A stretch of DNA of 5,665 nt from Amylibacter sp. (GTDB taxonomy: Bacteria > Pseudomonadota > Alphaproteobacteria > Rhodobacterales > Rhodobacteraceae): positions 1 to 5,665 of the forward strand of contig DAOUQS010000142.1 in assembly GCA_030625465.1 (NCBI GenBank), given 5' to 3'. Position numbers and translations under genes: made by a program. Below, one piece after another: positions 1-5,665 of this stretch. Under the pieces are notes generated by a model. That model saw nothing but the letters and a program-made list of their open reading frames with translations, had not been told where the DNA came from and did not search any database. Numbering within the stretch: position 1 is the stretch's first letter; each line of letters begins with the position of its first letter.

Positions 1-524
1 TGGAAGTGCAAGGTGTAATTAAGCGGCGTCTGGTGCAAAAGAGACCGGAAATTCACGCCTACACCCTGACCAAAGCGGGGGAGGATTTGAAGCCGGTGAT
101 TATGGCAATCGGGGTTTGGGGACAACGCTGGGTAGAGACCTCTCCCAGTTTGAAAAACACCGATTCCAGCCTATTGATGTGGGATATGCGGCGGAATTTG
201 CGGATGATGGATTTACCAGACCGTAAGCTGACCATTCAGTTTATGATCGGGGAAGACCAGAAACCGTATAAGAAATACTGGATCATTAGTGATCCCAAAG
301 GCGGGGTGGATTTATGTTCGGTTGATCCGGGGTTCGAGGTGGACCTGTACGTCAAAGTTGATCTGCGCACGATTACTGAGATTTGGATGGGCCTAGAGAC
401 TGTGGCGCGCGCGCTGGACGATGACAGGCTGTTTGTTCACGGTGATGCTGATATTGCCGAGAATATGCAAAGCTGGCTTGGGTTAAGCCCGTTTGCCAAT
501 GTGGACAAGCAGGTTAGTAACTGA
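1..524 (+). CDS. HxlR-family winged-helix transcription regulator with C-terminal SCP2-like domain (5' end cut by window edge)
   Basis: A DNA-binding transcription regulator, cytoplasmic; its target is not known. The reading frame is open from the first base (bases 1-2 finish an incomplete codon), so the true start lies to the left and the GTG at position 6 is not the start. The visible beginning matches the end of an HxlR winged helix: a GVIKRR recognition/wing segment, then a proline and the Y-T-L-T-K-A-G turn (about 57-80), then the V-I-x-A-I-x-x-W-G-x-R-W helix (about 105-131) that usually contributes to dimerisation. Typical HxlR proteins with this extension are around 220 residues, so roughly 50-60 N-terminal residues are missing. 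The part from about 210 to 500 resembles the SCP2-like lipid-binding domain found at the C-terminus of many HxlR proteins, including the segment D-L-Y-V-K-V-D-L-R-T at 342-371. A ligand such as an acyl or aromatic compound is possible but not shown. It overlaps the convergent crotonase gene by 11 bp. Family call is firm; target and ligand unknown. Confidence 0.88.
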   Translation, partial: EVQGVIKRRLVQKRPEIHAYTLTKAGEDLKPVIMAIGVWGQRWVETSPSLKNTDSSLLMWDMRRNLRMMDLPDRKLTIQFMIGEDQKPYKKYWIISDPKGGVDLCSVDPGFEVDLYVKVDLRTITEIWMGLETVARALDDDRLFVHGDADIAENMQSWLGLSPFANVDKQVSN

Positions 525-1311
525 ATTTCGGGTCACGTTTTTGCATCACGGACATCACTTTTTCCATCTGGTTGGGCTGACCTATTATGGCGGCTTGCAG
601 CTGTGCTTCCAGTTTCAAACCCGCCTCACCGCGCCCCCAAGTGCCGTTCACCAGCTTTTTGCTGGCGGCAAGCGCATCAGGGGATTTGGTGATAAGATTT
701 TGCGCCAGTGTTATTGCCGCGTCTAGCGGATCATCTGCAATGCGTGTCAGCAGGCCAAGGTTCAGGGCTTCATCCGCTTCCAGCACACGGCCTGTCATGA
801 TCAGTTCCATCGCTGCATCCGCGCGCATCAGTCTGGGCAGGCTTTGACTGATCCCCATATCGGGGATCAAACCCCATTTTGCCTCCATTATCGACAGTTT
901 GGCGTCGGGGGCGGCAATGCGGAAATCGGCACCCAGTGCCAGCTGTGCACCAGCGCCATATGCCACGCCTTCGATGGCGGCAATGACCGGGACGGGCAGG
1001 GTTGACCAGATTGTAATTGGCGCTTGGAATTCATTGGCAGCAGCACCGTTTGGCGGGTTTAGAATTTGATTGCGGACCTCGTCCATACGCGGCGCGATGC
1101 TCATCAGGCTTTCCAGATCTATGCCCGCGCAAAAGCAGTTATCACTGCCTGTCAGAATGACCGCACGCAAACCTTTTGTCGTGGCCAGTGTCGTGGCAGT
1201 TTCAACAAGCTCTGTCATCATTTCAAATGACATGGCGTTTTTTCTGTCGGGGCGGTTCAGGCTGACAGTCGCGATGCCGTCTTTTATTTGTGTAAGCAAT
1301 GTCTGGGTCAT
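514..1311 (-). CDS. Crotonase / enoyl-CoA hydratase-isomerase family protein
   Basis: A 265-residue cytosolic crotonase-fold protein, normal length for the family, expected to act on an acyl-CoA thioester. Visible motifs: N-R-P-D-R-K-N-A-M at 19-27, the CoA/oxyanion-hole segment C-A-G-I-D-L at 61-66, the second oxyanion segment G-A-G-A-Q at 119-123, S-I-M-E-A-K-W-G-L-I-P-D-M-G at 140-153, and the A-D-E-A-L-x-L-G-L hairpin at 179-187. Aligned to rat mitochondrial enoyl-CoA hydratase, Glu164 corresponds to E143 but Glu144 is replaced by Q123. D151 lies where the dienoyl-CoA isomerase Asp204 sits. This pattern (Q-L-A-L-G-A-D, then I-M-E-A-K-W-G-L-I-P-D) recalls a bacterial crotonase subfamily commonly annotated only as enoyl-CoA hydratase, so hydration as the true reaction is uncertain. 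The ATG at 1309-1311 gives the standard N-terminus; only a weak AGG lies 7 nt upstream. A sigma70-like promoter precedes it. Its 3' end overlaps the convergent HxlR-type gene, whose product could regulate it (inference). Confidence 0.92.
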   Translation of the reverse strand: MTQTLLTQIKDGIATVSLNRPDRKNAMSFEMMTELVETATTLATTKGLRAVILTGSDNCFCAGIDLESLMSIAPRMDEVRNQILNPPNGAAANEFQAPITIWSTLPVPVIAAIEGVAYGAGAQLALGADFRIAAPDAKLSIMEAKWGLIPDMGISQSLPRLMRADAAMELIMTGRVLEADEALNLGLLTRIADDPLDAAITLAQNLITKSPDALAASKKLVNGTWGRGEAGLKLEAQLQAAIIGQPNQMEKVMSVMQKRDPKFSY

Positions 1312-1338
1312 AACGGGGCCTATGATTGTGAACTGTGA

Positions 1339-1367
1339 TTGTGCAGCAGTATATTCATACTTGTATA
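1339..1367 (+). promoter_or_regulatory. Tentative promoter for the AsmA-family gene
   Basis: On the plus strand TTGTGC (1339-1344) is followed after 17 bp by TGTATA (1362-1367), or after 19 bp by TATATA (1364-1369). This is the best -35/-10 pair I can find before the AsmA-family gene and would give a leader of about 50 nt. It overlaps the minus-strand crotonase promoter and one of the inverted repeats, so the two divergent promoters would be intermingled. The match is modest and A/T-rich DNA yields such pairs by chance. Confidence 0.2.
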
Positions 1368-1376
1368 TATTGTGAA
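1348..1376 (-). promoter_or_regulatory. Sigma70-like promoter of the crotonase gene
   Basis: Read on the minus strand, TTCACA (plus-strand 1371-1376) and TATACT (plus-strand 1348-1353) are separated by exactly 17 bp. Each differs from the consensus TTGACA/TATAAT at one position. A start site about 7 bp beyond the -10 box would leave a leader of roughly 30 nt before the crotonase ATG. The -10 box overlaps the first GTAT-N4-ATAC repeat, and the second repeat lies directly upstream of the -35 box. This is what an operator-controlled promoter would look like. Confidence 0.5.
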
Positions 1377-1392
1377 TTGGTATGAGGATACC
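1349..1392. promoter_or_regulatory. Pair of inverted repeats GTAT-N4-ATAC, candidate regulator operator
   Basis: Two copies of the same dyad lie in the crotonase/AsmA intergenic region: GTAT-attc-ATAC at 1349-1360, and the longer GGTAT-gagg-ATACC at 1379-1392. The core GTAT starts are 31 bp apart, close to three helical turns, so both would face the same side of the DNA. They flank and overlap the -35/-10 boxes of the crotonase promoter. A dimeric winged-helix regulator would fit such sites. The HxlR-type gene at the left edge is the nearest candidate, but the link is inference. Confidence 0.42.
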
Positions 1393-1416
1393 TAGTGATA
1401 TTTCAGGTCAATTTAT

Positions 1417-1422
1417 AGGAGA
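1417..1422 (+). promoter_or_regulatory. Ribosome binding site deciding the AsmA-family start
   Basis: AGGAGA lies 5 nt upstream of the ATG at 1428. A second ATG at 1424 overlaps it in another frame (ATGAATG) but is only 1 nt from the Shine-Dalgarno and leads to a stop after 28 codons. The spacing and the signal-anchor N-terminus both favour the start at 1428. Confidence 0.7.
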
Positions 1423-1427
1423 AATGA

Positions 1428-3626
1428 ATGCGCTGGGTAAAACGGATCATAATGGTTTTAGTTGTTTTGGTGATCGCGGCAATCGGACTGGTGTTTTTAC
1501 TGCCGGCTGAAAAGATCGGTGATCTGGCCTCGGCGCAACTGGAAAAAGCCACTGGGCGCACGTTGACATTGTCGGGCGGGTTCAAGCCGACATTCTTTCC
1601 TGTTCTGGGTGTGAAAACCGGACCTTTGACTATTTCGAACGCTGATTGGGCAAAAAAGCCGTTTATGGTGACCGCAAAGGGGGCATCGGTTGGTGTTGGC
1701 CTGTCGGCGCTGCTGGGCGGCAATATCGAAGTGCGCCAATTGGTTCTTGATAGGCCCGTGATCAATCTGGAAAAACGCGCAGACGGTGTTGCCAACTGGG
1801 AACTGGCCCAAAGCGGTGATGCCGAAACGCAAACGGATGTTTCCGGGTCTGCGACGCCAAGCGAATTCACGCTGGGCAAAGGTGTGATCCACAACGGCAT
1901 TATCACCTATAATGACGCAACTACCGAGCAAAATATTGAAATAAAAAAGATTAATGCGGATTTTGCATTGCCCAAGGCCGGTGCGGCAAATATTGACGGC
2001 TCTGCATTTTTTGACGGGCGTACTGCCAATGTTAGCCTGTCTGTTGCTGACATAAAGAAGCTTTTGGGCGGGCAAGTTACCAATTTAAGCGGCTTGATCG
2101 AAATCGGCGAATTGAAGGCTGGCATGGATGGCCAAGTGAAATTCGCAACGGGTTCCGCCCCGTTGATAAACGGGCAGTTCAATGTCGCATTGCCTGATAT
2201 GGTCGCACTGACAAAGATCACAGGTGGCGCACTGCCGGACGCATTGAAAGGGATTACAAACTTTTCATCGCACGGCACGATTATGGCGTCAGATGCAGGG
2301 TTAAGCCTAGCAGGGGACGCGGCCGTGACCATGAACGGGCTGCCCATAGATACAACATTCGAGGTGACGGGGCCTGAAAACTGGGTTGATAGTTTGCGTA
2401 TGGATGTGTCGCTGAAGCTTACGGGTCGCGATGCGTTTGCTTTTGACTGGTCGGGGTTGGTGAACGGAAAAACCGGCAATGCTGACGGCACGGTTGATTT
2501 CAACGCAAGCAATCTGCCGCTTATGCTTAAGGCCGTGGGGCAGGAAGTAGGCTTTCCCAAAGGTACCGGTAAAACCGCGATGGTCAAAGGCATTGTAAAA
2601 GTGCGTGACGGTAAAAATACCCTTAGAGATGCGACGTTCAGGTTGGACCTGAATACCTTTCAGGGTCAGGCCGAACTGGCCTTTGCCGCATTGCCATATA
2701 TCTCAGCTAACCTGACAGCGGGGGCTTTGGATTTCACGGCATATGCATCAGGTGAAAGTGGTGCAGGAAGTTCCCCTGCCTCTGGCAGGACAAGTGGCTG
2801 GAGCAAAGAACCTATCCGCATTACCGGACTGGACGCGATTGATGCGGATATCAATCTTGTTGCCAAATCAGTTGATCTGGGTCTTAGCAAACTGGGCCGC
2901 ACGGACGTAAAATTGCGTCTGCGCAGCGGTGCCGTGCGATTGACTTTGCGTGAAGTGCGGGCGTTCGACGGGGTTATCACCGGGGTGGTTGGCTTCACAG
3001 GTGGAAACGCGGTGGCGTTCACATCGGACATCACGGCTAAAGGCGTGCAGCTTGAGCCGCTGTTGGGGCGGTTTTTGGATATGCACAAACTGACCGGCTC
3101 GGGCAATACGTCTATGAAGATGTCCGGTTCCGGCGGCAGTCTATTTCAGATTATGCACAGCCTGTCGGGTGATGGAAATTTGCGGATTGATAATGGCAGC
3201 TTCAAGGGAATTGATCTGGCGGCAATGATGCGCAACTTGAAACAAGCCTTTGGCGGATTTGAAGGGGCCACAGAATTTACCAGCCTGACGGGTACGTTTA
3301 CCATGGTAAAAGGCGTGTTGCAGAATGTGGATATGAAGCTTGTCAGTCCGTTGTTCCAGGCAAATGGTAAAGGGCGGATCAACGTCGGTGACCAGAAGAT
3401 GCACTATACCGTGACCCCGTCAACCCTGTCCGGAGACACGCAGGTTTCGGTTCCTGTCATTATTTCAGGGCCGTGGAGCAACTTGTCATTTCAGCCTGAT
3501 ATGGCCGGTCTGGTTAACCTTCTGGCAGGTGACGAGCTGAAGAAACAGGAAGATGCGATCAAGAGAAAAATTAAAAAAGAGCTGGGTGATGATGTGGGTA
3601 ACCTACTGAAAAAACTGTTTAAATAA
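1428..3626 (+). CDS. AsmA-family envelope protein
   Basis: A 732-residue protein with one N-terminal membrane anchor (residues about 6-25, hydrophobic I/V/L/A after the basic M-R-W-V-K-R) and a long domain predicted to face the periplasm. The N-terminal AsmA signature follows: L-P-A-E-K-I at 25-30, then A-T-G-R-T-L-T-L-S-G at 41-50, the F-P-V-L-G-V segment at 57-62, and L-D-R-P-V-I-N-L-E near 107-115. The rest is beta-rich with alternating hydrophobic residues. A Gly/Ser-rich linker lies at about 440-463. The C-terminal AsmA-type module includes G-D-G-N-L-R-I-D-N-G-S-F-K-G at 581-594 and V-P-V-I-I-S-G-P-W at 675-683. The tail (702-732) is Lys-rich. AsmA-like proteins belong to the bridge-like lipid-transfer group related to TamB and YhdP and are linked to outer-membrane lipid homeostasis; that role is known for the family, not shown here. 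It is divergent from the crotonase and convergent with the dehydrogenase, so probably monocistronic. The large antisense frames inside it lack protein-like composition. Confidence 0.9.
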   Translation: MRWVKRIIMVLVVLVIAAIGLVFLLPAEKIGDLASAQLEKATGRTLTLSGGFKPTFFPVLGVKTGPLTISNADWAKKPFMVTAKGASVGVGLSALLGGNIEVRQLVLDRPVINLEKRADGVANWELAQSGDAETQTDVSGSATPSEFTLGKGVIHNGIITYNDATTEQNIEIKKINADFALPKAGAANIDGSAFFDGRTANVSLSVADIKKLLGGQVTNLSGLIEIGELKAGMDGQVKFATGSAPLINGQFNVALPDMVALTKITGGALPDALKGITNFSSHGTIMASDAGLSLAGDAAVTMNGLPIDTTFEVTGPENWVDSLRMDVSLKLTGRDAFAFDWSGLVNGKTGNADGTVDFNASNLPLMLKAVGQEVGFPKGTGKTAMVKGIVKVRDGKNTLRDATFRLDLNTFQGQAELAFAALPYISANLTAGALDFTAYASGESGAGSSPASGRTSGWSKEPIRITGLDAIDADINLVAKSVDLGLSKLGRTDVKLRLRSGAVRLTLREVRAFDGVITGVVGFTGGNAVAFTSDITAKGVQLEPLLGRFLDMHKLTGSGNTSMKMSGSGGSLFQIMHSLSGDGNLRIDNGSFKGIDLAAMMRNLKQAFGGFEGATEFTSLTGTFTMVKGVLQNVDMKLVSPLFQANGKGRINVGDQKMHYTVTPSTLSGDTQVSVPVIISGPWSNLSFQPDMAGLVNLLAGDELKKQEDAIKRKIKKELGDDVGNLLKKLFK

Positions 3627-3631
3627 TGCCG

Positions 3632-3659
3632 CCCTGCACCTGCTATTTGGTTTGCAGGG
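3632..3659. terminator. Weak hairpin between convergent genes, possible bidirectional terminator
   Basis: CCCTGCA (3632-3638) and TGCAGGG (3653-3659) form a perfect 7-bp stem with a 14-nt loop, spanning the 16-bp gap and the last codons of the dehydrogenase gene. Neither strand has a T-run immediately after the stem. On the minus strand a T-rich stretch, including six T at plus-strand 3608-3613, begins further downstream. It may slow both convergent transcripts, but it is not a textbook intrinsic terminator. Confidence 0.3.
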
Positions 3660-4416
3660 ATTTCACGATGCGCAATACCAAACGGCGTGGCGCGAACGGA
3701 ATAACCCAGTTTATCGCAAAGTTAAGCTTCAATTCGTTAAAGACCACCAGTTTACCCTTTAGCATTGCATCATAGCCGACCTTGGCCACAGAACTTGCAG
3801 TGGCACCGCCTTTTGCCAGTGATGTGCCTGTCAGGCCCGATACATCTGCGAACTCGGTTTCAACATAGCCCGGCACAAGAACCGTGCAGGTGACACCTTT
3901 GCCGCGCAATTCTTCATCAATGGCTTGACTGTATGAGTTCACGAAAGCCTTGGTCGCAAAATAAACCGCCTGCAAGGGTCCGGGCATCATGCCTGCGGTG
4001 GACCCCACATTCAGAATTTTGCCGCCGCCCTGTGCAATCATATCGCGGGCAAAGCTGTGGGTCAGTTCAACCAGACTTTTGACGTTCAGATCAATCATAC
4101 CCAACTCGCGGGGCAGGTCATGGTCTGTGTGCAGTCCCTGTTCGCCAAAACCTGCATTATTGATCAGGATGTCTATTTGGATGCCCGCTTTTTTGACTGC
4201 GTCATAAAGTGATTTAGCACCACCCGCCACACCAAGATCCGCAGTGATGACATGCACCTTTATGCCGTGGGCGGCTTCAAGCTCTTTCTTTAAAGCAGTT
4301 AACGCGGTTTTGCGCCGCGCGGTAATAACAAGATCGCCGCCAAGGGATGCGTGGTAACGGGCAAATTCGGTGCCGATACCTGCGGATGCGCCTGTAATAA
4401 GGGCTGTGTTTGGCAT
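3643..4416 (-). CDS. Short-chain dehydrogenase/reductase (classical SDR, COG0300/DltE-like)
   Basis: A 257-residue cytosolic NAD(P)-dependent oxidoreductase of classical SDR length. The Rossmann nucleotide-binding motif T-G-A-S-A-G-I-G is at 8-15, and A-R-R at 33-35 after the second strand favours NADP(H). D60-L61 would contact the adenine, N-N-A-G is at 86-89, and the catalytic tetrad is N111, S139, Y152 and K156 (Y-F-A-T-K). P-G-Y-V-E-T at 182-187 is the usual cofactor-loop motif. All catalytic residues are intact. The C-terminal 35 residues are hydrophobic and basic (W-V-I-P-F-A-P-R-R), as in DltE/YqjQ-like members, and may lie against a membrane or a lipophilic substrate. The substrate cannot be told from sequence. 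The ATG start is supported by AGGAG (plus-strand 4423-4427) 6 nt upstream. A GATAAT box on the minus strand (plus-strand 4439-4444) is a possible -10, without a good -35. It is divergent from the hydantoinase-like gene. Confidence 0.94.
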   Translation of the reverse strand: MPNTALITGASAGIGTEFARYHASLGGDLVITARRKTALTALKKELEAAHGIKVHVITADLGVAGGAKSLYDAVKKAGIQIDILINNAGFGEQGLHTDHDLPRELGMIDLNVKSLVELTHSFARDMIAQGGGKILNVGSTAGMMPGPLQAVYFATKAFVNSYSQAIDEELRGKGVTCTVLVPGYVETEFADVSGLTGTSLAKGGATASSVAKVGYDAMLKGKLVVFNELKLNFAINWVIPFAPRRLVLRIVKSLQTK

Positions 4417-4520
4417 AATGATCTCCTGCTGTCGGGTTATTATCTGCGAAATCCTTAGAGTATGTTGGCTTGTAATAAAAGCTATGACGCTACGTGTTGT
4501 TTTCAGCCGTGACAGTCGGC

Positions 4521-4536
4521 GCGTAGCTTGCTACGC
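4521..4536. repeat. Perfect inverted repeat in the leader of the hydantoinase-like gene
   Basis: GCGTAGC (4521-4527) and GCTACGC (4530-4536) are exact reverse complements separated by TT. GGC (4518-4520) and GCC (4541-4543) could extend the stem around a four-A bulge. A further GCTACG copy lies at 4489-4494, so the region holds three half-sites of the same hexamer. It ends 18 nt before the Shine-Dalgarno GAGG (4555-4558). It could be an operator or a leader hairpin. It lacks a following T-run on either strand, so it does not look like a terminator. Confidence 0.45.
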
Positions 4537-4564
4537 AAAAGCCTGAATGGATATGAGGTAAATT

Positions 4565-5665
4565 ATGACCCTGATGCTTGGCGTTGATACCGGTGGCACC
4601 TATACGGATGCGGTTTTGATCAAGGATGAAACGGATGTCGTTGCCAGTGCCAAGGCATTGACAACCCGCCATGATCTGGCGGTCGGGGTCGGGGCGGCTA
4701 TTGATGCTGTGATGGCTGAAAGCGGGGCGAAGCCAACTGACATTGCGATGGTATCCTTGTCAACAACCTTGGCCACAAACGCGCTGGTTGAAGGGCAGGG
4801 CGGGCGTGTCGGGCTGGTGTTTATCGGTTTTTCCAAACGTGATCTGTCCCGCCAAGGTCTGGAAGATGCAATCAAGGATGATCCCGTGATTATCCTGAAC
4901 GGTGGGCACGACCATACTGGCAGACAGGCCAACACTTTGGATGAACCGGCCTTGCACGCCGCATTGGCACTGCATGGCAAGAACGTAACCGGCTTTGCGG
5001 TCGCCAGCCAGTTTGCCACCCGCAATCCCGCGCATGAATTGCGGGTGCGTGACATTACCCGCGAAACAACGGGCAAGCCGGTGTCTTGTTCGCATGATTT
5101 AAGTGCCAAGCTGAACGGGCCGAAACGGGCGATGACCGCCTTGCTGAATGCGCGCCTGATCGGGATGATTGATCATCTGATCAGCGCGGTTGAGGGGCTG
5201 TTGCTGGCCAAATCCATAGATGCGCCATTTATGGTGGTGCGCGGTGACGGGGCGTTGATCTCGGCTGATCAGGCGCGGGTCTCACCGATCGAAACCATTC
5301 TATCCGGCCCTGCGGCGTCCATCGTGGGCGCGCGTTGGCTGACGGATGAACGGGACGCGATTGTGTCCGACATTGGCGGTACCACCACGGATGTGGCGGT
5401 GTTGCGTGACGGTCGCCCGATCATTGATCCGCAAGGTGCGCGCGTCGGCGCATTTCGCACGATGGTCGAGGCGGTCGCGATGCGCACAACCGGTCTGGGT
5501 GGCGACAGTCAGGTGCATATCGCTACCAACGGGTTGGCCGCAAAGCTTGCATTGGGGCCGCGCCGTGTGATGCCGGTGTCTTTGCTGGCGATGGACTGGC
5601 CGCAGGTGGTGCATGATGCTTTGGACACGCAATTAGCCAACAGCGCCCTTGGCGAATATGACGGG
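4565..5665 (+). CDS. Hydantoinase/oxoprolinase family protein, HyuA-like (3' end cut by window edge)
   Basis: The first 367 codons, open to the window edge with no stop. The family hydrolyses or carboxylates small substrates with ATP (N-methylhydantoinase A, 5-oxoprolinase, acetone carboxylase subunits), using an actin/HSP70-like nucleotide fold. The phosphate-binding motif G-V-D-T-G-G-T-Y-T-D is at 6-15 (Hydant_A_N domain, about 4-175). S-T-T-L-A-T-N-A-L follows near 66-74. The Hydantoinase_A domain begins near 195, with R-G-D-G-A-L at 226-231, S-G-P-A-A-S at 247-252 and the second phosphate motif D-I-G-G-T-T-T-D at 269-276. At 310-315 it has G-L-G-G-D-S where HyuA and 5-oxoprolinase usually have G-A-G-G-G-S, pointing to a less characterised subfamily. 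Full members are about 600-700 residues, so nearly half is missing. GAGG (4555-4558) lies 6 nt upstream of the ATG. Whether a HyuB-type partner follows cannot be seen, and the substrate is unknown. Confidence 0.92.
   Translation, partial: MTLMLGVDTGGTYTDAVLIKDETDVVASAKALTTRHDLAVGVGAAIDAVMAESGAKPTDIAMVSLSTTLATNALVEGQGGRVGLVFIGFSKRDLSRQGLEDAIKDDPVIILNGGHDHTGRQANTLDEPALHAALALHGKNVTGFAVASQFATRNPAHELRVRDITRETTGKPVSCSHDLSAKLNGPKRAMTALLNARLIGMIDHLISAVEGLLLAKSIDAPFMVVRGDGALISADQARVSPIETILSGPAASIVGARWLTDERDAIVSDIGGTTTDVAVLRDGRPIIDPQGARVGAFRTMVEAVAMRTTGLGGDSQVHIATNGLAAKLALGPRRVMPVSLLAMDWPQVVHDALDTQLANSALGEYDG

Noticed and set aside
1070..1375. Plus-strand frame opposite the start of the crotonase, running into the intergenic region; also 587-847 and 493-726
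   Set aside because: No ribosome binding site or protein-like motif, and the crotonase on the other strand is clear.
1424..1510. Out-of-frame ATG just before the AsmA-family start, giving a 28-codon frame
   Set aside because: Only 1 nt from the Shine-Dalgarno and with no recognisable peptide. The overlap with the real start appears accidental.
1907..2593. Long antisense open frame (228 codons) within the AsmA-family gene; likewise 1403-1906, 1497-2075 and 2666-3106 on the minus strand
   Set aside because: The translations are rich in Ser, Pro and Ala without recognisable motifs and lie wholly opposite a well-supported protein. They are shadows produced by GC-biased codon positions.
3632..3659. 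Strong intrinsic terminator between the convergent genes
   Set aside because: The stem is real, but the 14-nt loop and lack of an adjacent T-run make it weak, so it is listed only as a low-confidence feature.
4521..4536. CRISPR repeat, attachment site or insertion-sequence end
   Set aside because: Only one dyad, with no spacer-repeat series, integrase, transposase or target duplication in the window.
4600..5109. 169-codon minus-strand frame opposite the hydantoinase-like gene
   Set aside because: The plus-strand frame carries two conserved nucleotide-binding motifs and a good ribosome binding site. The antisense product is low-complexity with many Ser, Ala and Thr residues and matches nothing I know.

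Overview
The window looks like ordinary chromosome from an alphaproteobacterium, most likely a marine Rhodobacteraceae (Roseobacter-type) genome. This is inferred from moderately high GC, codon usage and the kind of proteins encoded; nothing in the window proves the taxon. Five protein genes fill it almost completely. The first is cut by the left edge and the last by the right edge. I see no rRNA, tRNA, CRISPR array, insertion sequence, attachment site or phage gene.

Layout. At 1-524 (+) is the C-terminal part of an HxlR-family transcription regulator with a fused SCP2-like domain. It runs tail to tail into a crotonase-family (enoyl-CoA hydratase/isomerase-like) gene at 514-1311 (-), and the two coding regions overlap by 11 bp. 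An AT-rich intergenic stretch (1312-1427) separates the crotonase from a divergent AsmA-family envelope protein at 1428-3626 (+). It holds a good sigma70-like promoter for the crotonase and two copies of an inverted repeat GTAT-N4-ATAC spaced 31 bp apart. The AsmA gene converges, with a 16-bp gap, on a short-chain dehydrogenase/reductase at 3643-4416 (-). A second divergent intergenic stretch (4417-4564) carries a perfect 7-bp stem hairpin. It leads into the N-terminal 367 codons of a hydantoinase/oxoprolinase-family protein at 4565 (+), which is open to the right edge.

How the genes relate. No operon is visible: every neighbouring pair is convergent or divergent, so each gene is probably transcribed on its own or with genes outside the window. 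The most plausible functional link is the HxlR-type regulator acting on the crotonase/AsmA intergenic region, where the paired inverted repeats sit on the crotonase promoter. This is inference from position and symmetry only. I found no convincing undescribed system. The points worth a second look are the paired operator-like repeats, the hairpin before the hydantoinase-like gene, and subfamily-level active-site differences in the crotonase and hydantoinase-like proteins.
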